DNA from: Silene conica
Taxonomy: Eukaryota > Streptophyta > Magnoliopsida > Caryophyllales > Caryophyllaceae
DNA length: 64,000 bases
Assembly (NCBI GenBank): GCA_029255685.2
Contig: CM055317.2
Location: forward strand, 75,567,460 to 75,631,459
Direction of reading: 5' to 3'
Part shown: positions 34,777 to 45,864 of the stretch, piece by piece
Layout of the letters: each line of letters starts with the position of its first letter
Numbering within the stretch: position 1 is the first letter of the stretch
Notes under the pieces: model-generated
What the model saw: the letters and a program-made list of their open reading frames with translations, nothing else
Databases searched by the model: none
Told to the model about the DNA's origin: nothing
Translations under genes and position numbers: made by a program

Positions 34777-35384
34777 CCTACTTACGCCACCCCATTCCCA
34801 CGTCCTAACCACCCCTAGCCGTGTAGTTCCCACGTCCCACCCCCATTTGCCGTGTATACCACTTCTCCGACACCTACCAATATCGTGTCTCTCCTTTCGA
34901 TTCATTCTAATCCTACAAATCTAACAACAACAACAACAATACTACTAACAACATAACAATAACAACTAACAAATAAGCATAAGAAATAGCAAAAACAACA
35001 ACTAACCTTGATTTTTTCGGTCGTGTAGGTGGCGAAGGCGGAGGTGCTCGGCGGTGGCGGTGCACGGCGGTCACGTGTGATGGTGGTGGGATGTGTTCTC
35101 GGTTAAGGGAGGCTAAGGGAGAGTGTTTGATGATTATTGAATTTTAAAGGAAAGAATTAAGATGCTAGGGGTAGTTTGGTCATTTGTCAAAAAAAACGTC
35201 GACGATTTTTCGCAAAACGTCGACGATCTTTCGCGATTCGGTTACTAAATCATTTCACAAGCTCTCGACGCGCCACGTCATCAATGCAATTGTGATTTTT
35301 TTTTTTTTTTTTAATTCTCTCAAGTGGGTCCCGCAATTTCTTTTATGAATTTACTAGGAAATAACCGCCTGAAATCTATCCCTA

Positions 35385-35410
35385 CTAGAATTCAAGCCCG
35401 GGCGTTGCCC
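35385..35410 (-). mobile_element. Helitron-like 3' terminus (minus strand)
   Basis: On the minus strand a hairpin of CCCGGGC and GCCCGGG arms is followed by TTGAATTCTAG and then T at the junction, as at Helitron 3' ends (hairpin, about 10 bases, CTRR-T). The 5' end was not found. Confidence 0.4.
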
Positions 35411-37358
35411 GGGTCATATCATAATAGTAGCTTTAAAGTATTTACCACAACTTTTACATTGAGAAGATGTTTTCATTTTTTACCCGACTATTTAGCTCCA
35501 ATTAATAATTATTTATAACTCGTTTTGGACCAATACACAAAAACTAAAAAGGTTCATAGATTAATGACTCTTGAAATTGGAACAAAAAGGCCATGTTTTT
35601 TCCAACCCATATTTATTTGATTTAGGGTGGTATATTGTTCGAACGTCAAACTTTCAATAAAAGATTTGGCATTAGAACTTAATATTATCTTTTTGTATTC
35701 TTTATATTCAAATTTCATTTTTCTATGTGTTGCATTACGCCTTTACCTAAAATACTCGAAAAATAATAATACGAATGTACACTCAAATTCCGATTTACCA
35801 AAGTAACTTTGGGCTAAATCTTTCAATTGCGCAAAAATGGAGGGAGCTTATTATTTTAGTATCGTTCTTATTTATTGAAATTTCACGTTGCTTAAAAAAA
35901 TTAAGTCATATATGATTCTTAAACTTATACAGACTACATAGTTCATACAAAACTCATTTTCCTAATTTTAACTAACTCATGTTATTTAAAACAATAAAGT
36001 TTAAATAATAATAAATAATACTCATGTGATTTATTAAAGTAGTGTTTTAATTTTATGAAAACCAATAAATTTTAAATATAAATAAATTTTGTCGAGTAGT
36101 GTTATATATTGGAGGCCAGCTTTAATACCGCTTGAAATTCCAATAAATAAAAACAAAAAATACTAAAACAATATACTCACCCGTTTTTGTATATATATGA
36201 CTTTAGTTTTTTAATAAATATAGTAGTCCAAACTTTATAATAAAAATGATGCTAGTTAATTAAATTCCTTATAAAAAAAGCTTTGATATGAGCATATTTG
36301 TATGATATTTTTCCTTATTCTTGTATGTTAGGAGATATTGAAAAAAAATAGAAAAAATAAACCCATATTAACAATAATGAGTACGTATACTGACAATTTG
36401 AAATAGATACTAACAGAGAACATGAGGAGCTATTGTAAAGCTAGAGAACTTTGATTGTAAGTGAAATACTATAAGGCCGTAATCTTTGGTTTTTTACCGT
36501 ATGAAAAGTCGATTAAATTCTTATATATATCAAATCCAATGTACTTCTAAAGTCTCTAATTGATTGCAAATAAAACATTTTAAGACTTTACATGTGGAAA
36601 TATGAAATAAAAGGAAAAATTAGGTAACAATAGGTAATCCCAAAATGACTATAAGATTAAATTGTTGTGAGTAGGTAACTATAGGTGAAATTAATTCCCA
36701 AATTTATAGCATCAGTGAGATATATACAGAGATTTCGAAGTATTTAACTCCTGTTAAAATATGCACTTCTAATTAAATTAGTATTTTTTTACGTTCTATC
36801 TTAATTTGATACACTTAATAAAATATAAGTTGAACATAAGTTGTTTAGAAACAATCAAATATTTCGTACATGCTTTGATGCTTGCACCTTATCTCGTCTT
36901 CACGTGTATATTTCTCTTCTGGCCATTGTCTTTTAGTTATAGTAAGCAGTTCATCTTATAGAAAATTCAGGCTTATGTCGATTATGATAGTATAATTCGG
37001 GTCTCGACCGCACATGGGGTAGATTAAGTTCTTGTATAAATTCTGTCAGTTTTATTCAATGTTATTTATGCATTTACTCGCAATATTTTATCTTTATTTA
37101 TATTTATTTTGGAGCGAGTTGGTATAGTTTTTGTATCAAAAAAGGATAGCTTTGGATAAAACAATTATTAGTGTCAAATAATCCTTCCAAACATTCAACT
37201 ATTAGAATTGTCCATCCCAAATCCCAAGTTTTCAACTTTTAACAATAAAATTATCTTTATAATATTTTTGGAAAGACTATGAAATACGTTTCCCTTATAT
37301 AGGCACCATCAAACTAAAATAATATCAATAAATATAGCATTGAATATTCGAACTAACC
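35411..37358. other. AT-rich intergenic DNA, no gene seen
   Basis: No long frame, RNA gene or clear repeat. Part of it may be the body of the minus-strand Helitron whose end is at 35385. Confidence 0.5.
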
Positions 37359-37367
37359 TATATATAA

Positions 37368-38398
37368 GAGTTATTTTCCGAAATAGGCGATTTTCAACAA
37401 TTAATTAACGAAATAGGTAACTTTTCAAATTTATTACCGAAAATGGGTCCACGTCATCACCGAAGCTAGGATTATATAGGATCGTATTCAAGTCGCTTAC
37501 CCGGAGGGCGACTATATGTAAAGTGTAAACTTTTAAAAACCGAAATAAACCTAAAGTCAAATCGCTATGGGGGAGAGCGACTTGACAAAGCCGTATAAAT
37601 TGAAGTCGCTGGGGGAGATGGCGACTAGAAACCAAATAGAAAAATTCCCTTCCCTTCTCCCATAGCCAGCCACTAATCTTCCCCTCAAACATTTCATTAC
37701 ATTCACAAAAATTAAGCACAAAATCATAAAAAATAGGAGAAACCCAATGAATTCAAACATCATCACTAAGATACTCATTCTTTTGCTCTTTCTAATATCC
37801 CTGATTCTTGTTCCACGGGTTTCGGGTGAAAATTTTGGAATCTAAATATTGATTCAGGATTGAGTTTCGGAAATCGAGAAGGCGAAACAGGGAGTAATCG
37901 ATGCGTTCTGATGGTAGGATTGTACAGGCAAGTGTACCCTCCATCTAAAGAGGAAATGTTGTAGGAAATTAGTGTTCTGGAGAGATGAAGTTTGATGAAA
38001 TTGGGGGAATTGATTAAGGAGTTCCATAGTTTTGAGACGGATTTGAAGCGGGTTAAGGGTTTTACCTGTAATTTTGACCGAATTTCAGTGATTATAGCTA
38101 GAGGTATTTTAATTTCCGCCATTGTTGTTGATCGAAAGCTCAAATTAACAAGTTGTTACTGGGGAGTTGAGATGTGGTAAATGGTATTGTAATGTTTTAT
38201 TCTCCCAGTTTCTAAGTCGCTTAGGGGGATAGCGTTTTAGACTTTTAGGCCCAACTCGCTCACCGCCCGAGCGACTTGGATTTTTGCCCAGATTCGGAAA
38301 ATCCGATCCTACGTGGACCCATTTTTGGTTATATATTTCAAAAGTAACCTATTTCGTTAATTATTTAGTGAAAATCGCCCATTTCGGAAAAAAAACTC
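37368..38398. mobile_element. Pack-MULE-like element with captured F-box fragment
   Basis: Ends are ~90-bp inverted repeats starting GAGTT and sharing CCGAAAT-GGCGATTTTCA, AATTAACGAAATAGGT and AAATGGGTCCACGT. The 9-bp target duplication TATATATAA is perfect (37359-37367, 38399-38407). The interior carries an F-box coding fragment on the minus strand and several AGTCGCT/AGCGACT blocks. No transposase is present, so it fits a non-autonomous Mutator element that picked up host gene sequence. Confidence 0.88.
37775..38122 (-). pseudogene. F-box protein N-terminal fragment (116 codons incl. stop)
   Basis: The frame starts at ATG 38122 (MAEIKIPLAI) and shows the F-box pattern: IPLAIITEIRSKLQVKPLTR, then FKSVSKLWNSLINSPNFIKLH. 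F-box proteins pick substrates for SCF ubiquitin ligases through SKP1 binding. After about 60 residues the next part (YTCLYNPTIRTHRLLP) resembles the start of an F-box-associated domain. The frame then ends in unrelated sequence, so only the N-terminal third is present. It lies entirely inside the 37368-38398 element and is best read as a captured fragment; expression is unknown. Confidence 0.75.
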
Positions 38399-38430
38399 TA
38401 TATATAATCAAAATCAATCTTTATGCATAA

Positions 38431-38459
38431 CTAGTTTTTAACCCGTGAAATTCACGGGT
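38431..38459 (-). mobile_element. Helitron-like 3' terminus (minus strand)
   Basis: Minus strand: hairpin CCCGTGAA/TTCACGGG, then TTAAAAACTAG followed by T. It faces away from the plus-strand terminus at 39478. Confidence 0.5.
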
Positions 38460-39452
38460 GATTTTAAAATTTTAAAATCGAAATATTTGAATCATATTTT
38501 AGATATAATAGTTTAATTACTTCGTGCCTATTGATAAGTTAATAAAATAGATTTGTGACCCTTTTATAAATATTGCTCATATTAATTAAATATAAAGTGT
38601 ATATTAAATTAATACACTACAAATATAGTTAGCATGAATACATCCAGAGAAAAAAGATATGCATCATATAAGAACTAATGGTTGATTTAAGAGCAATGTA
38701 AAAATTATATGTTCAACTTAGTTTAGTAAACTAATTTGAAAAGAATTATAATAATTACTGAAAAATATGATTTTAATTAAATATGGATTTTAAATAGCTT
38801 CCTAAAAAATTTTTAAGATTCCGTGAATTTTAAATATGGATTTTAAATAACTGAAAGATAATATTTTCCTTAATATAGAATTTCCGTGAATTTTAAATAG
38901 CTTCTTAAACAAAATTTTAAGATTCCGTCAATACATGAATTATACACTATTAATTGACCTAATATGAAAAGAATAATAACTGAATGATTTTAAATATGAG
39001 TAAGTTATGCTTAATATTGTTATTTTAAATAACAGTGAATTTTAGATGCTTAATATTGTTTTTTCATTTTTTTTGTCTTTTAACTTATAAATATATATGT
39101 CGGATTAATTCAATCCGACTCGGTTTATATATTAATGTATGCGGCTTAATTTATGCGAGCGCATTTTAGTTTTAATCTAACACGATTTTTCACATAACAC
39201 TATGTAATTTTTAAATTAAAAGTATTTATATTTATTTAATATTATAAACAATTTTAATTTCATATTATTAAAGTACTAAAATAATCAATTTCTTTATCTT
39301 TATATTAATTTCATATTTTAAAATTGTGAAATAATTAATTTCTTTATATTTTAACTATTAAAAATATTAATTTCATATTATTAAAGTTCTAAAATAATTG
39401 ATTTCTTTCTCTTTATATTATTAAGAATATTAATTTAAAATACTAAAAACAG

Positions 39453-39478
39453 ACCCGTGAAGACGGGTTACAACCTAG
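39453..39478 (+). mobile_element. Helitron-like 3' terminus (plus strand)
   Basis: Hairpin ACCCGT/ACGGGT (loop GAAG), then TACAACCTAG followed by T. The interval 38431-39478 thus has outward-facing 3' termini at both sides and holds only AT-rich sequence with repeated ATTAATTTCATATTATTAAAG blocks. Confidence 0.5.
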
Positions 39479-39485
39479 TTTCTTA

Positions 39486-39740
39486 CTTCCTCCATTTTTC
39501 TATGTTCTTCCCATTTGCTTTTTGGAGGTCAAAGTTTTCGAACTTTGACCGTAAGTAAGTTAGACAATAATGAATTTTAAGTTATAAAATTAGAACATTT
39601 ACAATTATTATCAACAAATCTTCGTGGGGAAAAAAATTCAATAGAAAAAAATATCGTATAGGTGTCGGAAAAGACGGTCAAAGGTGCGTCTTGGAGACCG
39701 CAATAAAGCAAATGGGAAGAACATAGAAAAATGGAGGAAG
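39486..39740. mobile_element. Stowaway-type MITE, 255 bp, TSD TA
   Basis: Both ends read CTTCCTCCATTTTTCTATGT in inverted orientation and continue with TCTTCCCATTTGCTTT. The flanking dinucleotide is TA on both sides (39484-39485, 39741-39742). This is the standard form of Tc1/mariner-derived Stowaway MITEs. Confidence 0.9.
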
Positions 39741-39742
39741 TA

Positions 39743-40990
39743 TTATTTTAGGAAATTTTGTGCATGATCATTATTTTGTAGAATTATGGAATTTATGGAG
39801 TCAAATTAATTGTTATTGTCAAGTTAAAATGGAATTTATGGCGTTATACATATGGGTGTATAATAGTCAGTCTGTTATATGAAAGAAATTAATTTGATTC
39901 CATAATACTTGCAAATGGAATCACGGGTTATATGAAAGAAATCAATTGTTTGCACTAATTTAGATTACTAAATATGGCGTCAAATCTTGTGATTCCATTT
40001 GATTTCAGTAATTGAAATTTTATTGGACAATAGCTCTAGGATGCTTTAAAACGCGACACGTAGGACGAAACTTTTATCTTGTGATGCCACGTCAGCAGCT
40101 TGGCTTCTGCATTAGATAAATATATGATGATTTAGTAAGTAAGATCTGATAGTCAGGAGACATTTGAAATTCTTTATCAGCTTAATAGTATTGTTCGATA
40201 GATTAAACAAAATACTCCGCAGAATTAAAGGATCAAATTAGCTTACGCTAAATTAATAAGAGATAAATAATAAATTCGTGTTCTTGATATTCCTAATAAT
40301 ATTACTTCGGATAGAAAAATAAAATGTTTATCTTATCCGCGTGACAATTCTTTCCAGGCAAAGACAAAATTCAATGCATAAATTTTTAGTGTACACCATA
40401 TAATCTATACCTTTTCTCTCATAATTACAAATTATTGCAATTGTGCAATATAAAGTCCTAAAAATCCATGACATTTATTCATTCAATAAATCTTAATTTA
40501 TTACCTAATTATAAAATTTAATCAATGCTTTTTTATTAATTTATGTCCCCGAAATCTGCAAATGAAACAAAAGAAACCGTTAATTCTCAAATTGAATGTT
40601 AATAATAACACAATCACATATCACATAAAATTTAATGAAAGTAAATAATATACTCCTACTATTCCTAATGTACGTATAATTAGGAATACATTGAACTTTG
40701 AAATTGGTTGTTATTTTATATAGTTAGGTTTTAGGGGTTACTTGGTAGAAAGCAGTTGACAAAATACAACTGTCTTTTACCTGAGCTAGAATTTTTGTTC
40801 ATAATAAACATTTGATCAAAAATTAATCCAGTATTTTGTTATATATGTCATTTTTTTTACTTTCAAGTGTTTTAATAATATTGGATTCTCTATAATTATT
40901 CGAGAATAGCTTCTTTAATTAATAAAGATAAATATTGATTTTTTTACCGATTTACGTAGATAACTTTTCAATAGTTTAGAATTTAGTACT
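39743..40990. other. AT-rich DNA, no gene seen
   Basis: No supported coding frame, RNA or complete element. Confidence 0.5.
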
Positions 40991-40998
40991 AATATATA

Positions 40999-41185
40999 TC
41001 TATATATAACTATAAAAGAAGAACCACTATGCCACATGTCAGTCACACGGCTCTCCAATTACTACAATTTTCCCGCCCACTCTATCTATATCTATCTATA
41101 TATAACTATAAAAGAAGAACCACTATGACACATGTCAGTCACACGGCTCTCCAATTACTACAATTTTCCCGCCCACTCTATTTAT
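40999..41185 (+). mobile_element. Duplicated Helitron-like 5' terminus
   Basis: TCTATATATAACTATAAAAG followed by AAGAACCACTATG occurs twice, at 40999 and 41095, with the following CACATGTCAGTCACACGG and TTTTCCCGCCCACTCTAT. This is the usual start of many plant Helitrons (TC after a host A). Only the start is tandemly duplicated, with a ~96-bp period. The matching 3' end was not found. Confidence 0.6.
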
Positions 41186-42184
41186 ATACAATGAAAAAAT
41201 ATAATGATATCTTTTTTACTACATAATTTACCACACAACATCCAACCCGTTAAGGTAATCAATTTAAATATAGAAGGAAATAAAACATAATATGTAATAT
41301 GAAAGCTTTTTATTGATTATCCAAGGCAATACATTTTTTAAAATTGGTATACCAACAAATCTTCTTAAAATAAGAAAAATTCAATCATAATTTGTCAGTT
41401 CGATTTAAATATTTTAGACATAAATTTATAAATGAGGAGGGAATGTCATTTTATCTTAATTTATCAGGTCAAATGGAATTAATTCCTTGAAATTTCTTCT
41501 ATTGGTAGTTTATTACCTCACGAGAGAAATTATTACTTTAAAAATAAAAACAAGTCCCGCTACGAATTAAAGTTACTGCTAATCGAAATGATTTAGATGG
41601 TTAATTGGTGATATTGAGTACTTTCTAAAATTTATGAAATTGTTCGGCCGAACAATGAATAACTACCACTGAAATTTAGTAACAAAGGCTCCAGACAATT
41701 GATGCATTTCGATGTTAATTGGTTTCAAAAGCTTTCACAAATCTTGCTAGATATAAATTGTTAATTTATATTAAGTTATTAATTGATGGTTTCAAGAACT
41801 TTTATAACTGAATTCAACAAGTTATTTTGTCAAACGATAAATAATTATGTATAATGATTTTGGATTTTGTTGTAGGGACTTTTTCTAGACATTTAAGCAA
41901 TTTGAACAAATTAAAGAAATAATGAACAATTGAACGAGTATAATGTCTTCAAAATATCAAAAATTTTAGTGTGAGAAATTTTTTTCGCTATTCGTGTACT
42001 CATTATAGAATTCATATAGACAATTGAATATTAAAAATAACATCATAATTATTTTATTAGTACATATTATTTCTTACAGTTTCAAATATTATACAAAATA
42101 ATGTACATTCACCTATGTTATCTTTCGAATACATATTTTTTAGGTAGTAGGAACCTGGAACCATATTCATAAGAGATTCTACAA
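41186..42184. other. AT-rich DNA, possibly Helitron body
   Basis: No coding frame. A palindrome TTGTTCGGCCGAACAA is at about 41640-41655. No hairpin plus CTAG end was found here. Confidence 0.45.
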
Positions 42185-43369
42185 TCTATATATAAGTATA
42201 AAAGAAGAACCGCTATCCATGTCACGCTACCGTTGATTTTTTTTTTCCCGCCTAATCTAGACCCTAAACATGCATTCAATGAATTATTTTCAATATTACT
42301 ATTTTAGATTATTACCTTCCTTAAAAAAAACTATCATATCATTTTTCAAGATTAAATTTTCCCAAAATACAAATTCTTTAGCTTCTAATGTCAAACTCTC
42401 CAGTTAGTCATACATCAATTTCTGCGATTATTTTTTTATTATAGTTGAATTTTGATAAACTTTTTTGCATAACCAAGTTGATTTATACAAATATTATCTA
42501 TATATCATGTTATACATTTTAAAAACGGTGTAAATTTTGTAAAAGTATTGTTTCATCAAAACTTTTAACAACGAATTTAATTAATATTTTTACTATTGTT
42601 ATTTAATTTCAAGATATAAAAAAGATAAATGTGAATTGTAGGTTTTGATATGATTTTGGCACTCGAAAAAAAAGGAACATATATAGATGTACTACTCTAG
42701 ACCTAACTTTTAATTTTTAATTTTTAATTGAGCTTATGTGTATTTTTTCCGAGTTTTTGAAGTTTATAAGTTATATTTTTTAAAAAAATCCGTCAAAAAG
42801 CAAATTTAACTTAGCTCATATGTAATATTTTTTAGATATATTAAATTTTTTTAATTATTTTATGATTTAATGGTTTAAAGAAATTTACTTCTAAATTGAT
42901 TTTTTCATTAAAATCTTACGATTATATTTATTATTTCAAATATAATATAAAAATAATGTGTAGTAATATTTTAATAATATTCTTAATTTATCTTCAAATC
43001 ACCGGGTTGAACGGGTCGGTTCGAATTTCAACGGGTTATATTGGATTCGAGTCATTTCGTGTTGCGGGTCAAGATTTACGTGTCTTTGACCATGGAAATT
43101 TTAAAATCGGATCAGACCTGGCCAGGTCGGCCAGGTTTACGGGTTGAATCATGTTTTGATACGTCTAGAGCACACATAACTTTTTTTATTAGTCTTCTAA
43201 TCTTTCTTTTGTTTCCCCAAAACATCAAATTTAATAATATATTGTTAAATTATTTTTTCCAATCCTACATCAAATGTTTTGTACTCTTATTAATTACTAC
43301 AATGATAATATAAAATTGTAAAACTTCATCTAAATATGCCCGTGCAACTTTGCACGGGTTCTAAACTAG
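42185..43369 (+). mobile_element. Non-autonomous Helitron, 1185 bp
   Basis: 5' end TCTATATATAAGTATAAAAG follows a host A; the 3' end has the perfect 9-bp stem CCCGTGCAA/TTGCACGGG (43339-43358), then GTTCTAAACTAG, and the host base after it is T. TC start, hairpin about 11 bases before CTAG, and A-T insertion fit Helitrons. No Rep/helicase is encoded. The interior includes a GGGTC-rich block at about 43000-43145. Confidence 0.82.
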
Positions 43370-43503
43370 TATATATATATATTGAGGAATTCCCACCTAC
43401 ATGTACGAAGTTAATGCACCTAAGATTAATTCGAAGATTTGGTGGGTATTTAAATCATTGCATAAAGGTTCCTACATGTACGAAGTTAATGCACCTTAAA
43501 TCA

Positions 43504-43505
<2 letters not shown>

Positions 43506-43580
<75 letters not shown>
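43506..43580. repeat. (TA)n microsatellite
   Basis: About 37 uninterrupted TA dinucleotides, directly against the palindrome that starts at 43581. Confidence 0.95.
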
Positions 43581-43582
<2 letters not shown>

Positions 43583-44282
43583 GTCGGGATCCGGTGAGAA
43601 CCACCTTACAATGAAAACCGGTGAGAACTCTCCCTTACGGCGTTTTTTTTAAAAAATTAATGACATAATTGGATTCGGCATGGAATTTTATGGCCAGAGA
43701 ACATATTTCTTGGTCTAGAAAATAAATACTAGTTGCGGAAAAATGATAGATACGAAAAAATAGATAGTAGGTGCATGCAAATAAATAAAAAGTATCTCAC
43801 CTTGATTTCCGTCACTAGTATTTATTTTCTAGACCAAAAAATATGTTCTCTAGCTATAAAATGTCATGCCGAATCCAATTATGTTATTAATTTTTTTAAA
43901 AAAAATCCGTAAGGTAGAGTTCTCACAAGGTTCTCATTGTAAAGTGGTTCTCACCGGATCCCAAGTCTATATATAATAACATAATTGGATTCGGCATGAC
44001 ATTTTATAGCTAGGGAACATATTTTTTGGTCTAGAAAATAAATACTAGTGTCGGAAATCAAGGTGAGATACTTTTTATTTATTTGCATGCACCTACTATC
44101 TATTTTTTCGTATCTATCATTTTTCCGCAACTAGTATTTATTTTCTAGACCAAGAAATATGTTCTCTGACCATAAAATTCCATGCCGAATCCAATTATGT
44201 CATTAATTTTTTAAAAAAAACGCCGTAAGGAAGAGTTCTCACCGGTTTTCATTGTAATGTGGTTCTCACCGGATCCCGACCC
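43581..44282. repeat. Two inverted MITE copies forming a 0.7-kb palindrome
   Basis: Copy A (43586-43962) is itself a MITE with ~170-bp inverted arms that start GGGATCCGGTGAGAACC. Copy B (about 43977-44277) is in opposite orientation and lacks its first ~90 bases. The spacers (with GCATGCA and a TATCTCACCTTGATTTCCG block) are reverse complements of each other. The outer ends share GGGTCGGGATCC, so the whole can fold on itself. Confidence 0.88.
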
Positions 44283-44305
44283 TATATATATATATATATA
44301 TATTT

Positions 44306-44460
44306 ATCTTATTTTAATAGAATTATCTTATTTCAATATTTTATAACTTAAATAATTCACAAAACCTGAACCAATAAAATCACTTATTTCAATAGAATTA
44401 TCTTATTTCAATATTTTATAACTTAAATAATTCACAAAACCTGAACCAATAAAATCACTC
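44306..44460. repeat. 75-bp tandem duplication
   Basis: Two near-identical copies contain AACTTAAATAATTCACAAAA and CCTGAACCAATAAAATCACT; the block AAAATCACT recurs at 44376 and 44451. Confidence 0.85.
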
Positions 44461-45219
44461 GAAAAGTTCCTCATTTAAGTATATATATATTGATAAAAGG
44501 AATAGATTTTAGGTGCATCTCATTGGTTCCTTAAAATAAGGAATGTGTGGGCCACTAAAATTTTACACTCATTTAATTTCCCTATCTCCTATCTACGGAA
44601 TTAATCATTGCTACCTACGTAATCAATTACAGTATTACATTTCGTCATGGTCATAATAAAATACGATATGATCAAATTATTGTTAATCAAATATTTAAAT
44701 AACAATATACAACAGTCGAATAAAATACGATGTTTAACGGTCCAAAAATTAAATCCGAAAAACAAAAAATTACAAATAGCAAAAATAATTAGTCCAAGAA
44801 AAGTCAAAAGAAAACATATTTTGCACGTTTATAGGTTTACCGGTAACTGAACCGCAAATAACTGTTAAAAGAGGTTAACCGAATCGTTTATAACCGTTAC
44901 GAACGGTGCGGTTTAGGTTCGGTGTTTTGCCAAACCGAACCGTACGTGTGTGAACCGAACTAAATATGCAGCTCGGTTCACCGAACCGCGGATGAACACC
45001 CCTAATTTCCGTTATTAGTTAATAACGTTAAAATTGAAAATTATTTTCAATTTATAATAGTCTTAAAAAAAATAAATTAATTAATTCAATACCAGTAAAT
45101 CAATTATTTGGAATCAAAATCATCCCCGAATTGATAATTTATATATTTCTCTTTTTAAGTTCATGTTGAAATATATTTGCACTAATTAACCAATATATTT
45201 GCGAAGTTTGTAGAAACAG

Positions 45220-45252
45220 ACCCGTACATTTTTTGTACGGGTATAAAATTAG
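45220..45252 (+). mobile_element. Helitron-like 3' terminus
   Basis: Hairpin ACCCGTACA/TGTACGGGT, then ATAAAATTAG followed by T (a CTRR variant). The 5' end may be near 44480, where TATATATATTGATAAAAGGA occurs, but this is uncertain. The block 44820-45000 between holds repeated AACCGAACC motifs. Confidence 0.4.
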
Positions 45253-45620
45253 TTCTAAATATATACCTGATATCGTAGTTTAAGAAATATTACGTAACAT
45301 TTTTTATATAAATTCGTAAACATGAAATTTTACGTAAAACTCGTGCAAAATTGTGTAATTCATTTGCACAACTAATAATAGTGTACAAATTTATATATTT
45401 GCGAAATCAAATAATAAACATAACGGTACAAAATAAACCTTGAAATAACATCTATATCGATTTAAAAAAACAATAAAAGAATGGATATATAAATACCATT
45501 ATTTTTATCATGTGCATTTTAACGTATTATCAATATAATAGAAATTGAATGCACAATATTCACGTCTTATTGACATAATTCGGTAATATTAATTATCCAC
45601 CATATTTTTTCTAAAATTAT

Positions 45621-45652
45621 TCCCGTACAATTTTGCACGGGTTTAACACTAG
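45621..45652 (+). mobile_element. Helitron-like 3' terminus
   Basis: Hairpin CCCGTACAA/TTGCACGGG (one mismatch), then TTTAACACTAG followed by T. It ends 186 bases before the TRIM element. A possible 5' start, TCTAAATATATACCTG, is at about 45253, directly after the previous terminus. Confidence 0.45.
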
Positions 45653-45838
45653 TTAAAGATTAATTCGGACTTTAGCAAAGGTCTTTCAATCAGCGTTAGG
45701 AGCGACCGAGCGAGTTGTCCTTTGACAGTAAAATCAATCTCCAACATGGATGTATCTCATATTGTTGTCCCTGCATAGGGATTTATGCAAATTTCAATTT
45801 CTTCAATTTCAATTTTTGCATTATCTGAATTCGAAATT

Positions 45839-45864
45839 TATTAGGATATTGGGCTAGGTCCATC
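45839..45864 (+). repeat. TRIM LTR1, left piece
   Basis: First 26 bases of LTR1, ending in CCATC, the copia target site. It continues at 54246. Confidence 0.85.

Larger units (their letters stand above)
29705..35241 (+). mobile_element. Mutator-like element (5.5 kb) with transposase-OTU gene
   Basis: Terminal inverted repeats of about 80 bp: both ends carry GCGAAAG-TCGTCG-CGTTTT followed by GCGAAAAATCGTCG-CGTTTT, a duplicated motif. The 8-bp sequence TTACTAAA flanks the element (29697-29704 and 35242-35249); the ninth position differs. The left half carries the transposase gene on the plus strand; the right part carries a small convergent gene on the minus strand, a layout like maize MuDR with its mudrA and mudrB genes. 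Both ends hold arrays of GGACGTG motifs just inside the TIRs. A hAT-type MITE interrupts the transposase, so this copy can no longer make the full protein. Confidence 0.88.
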
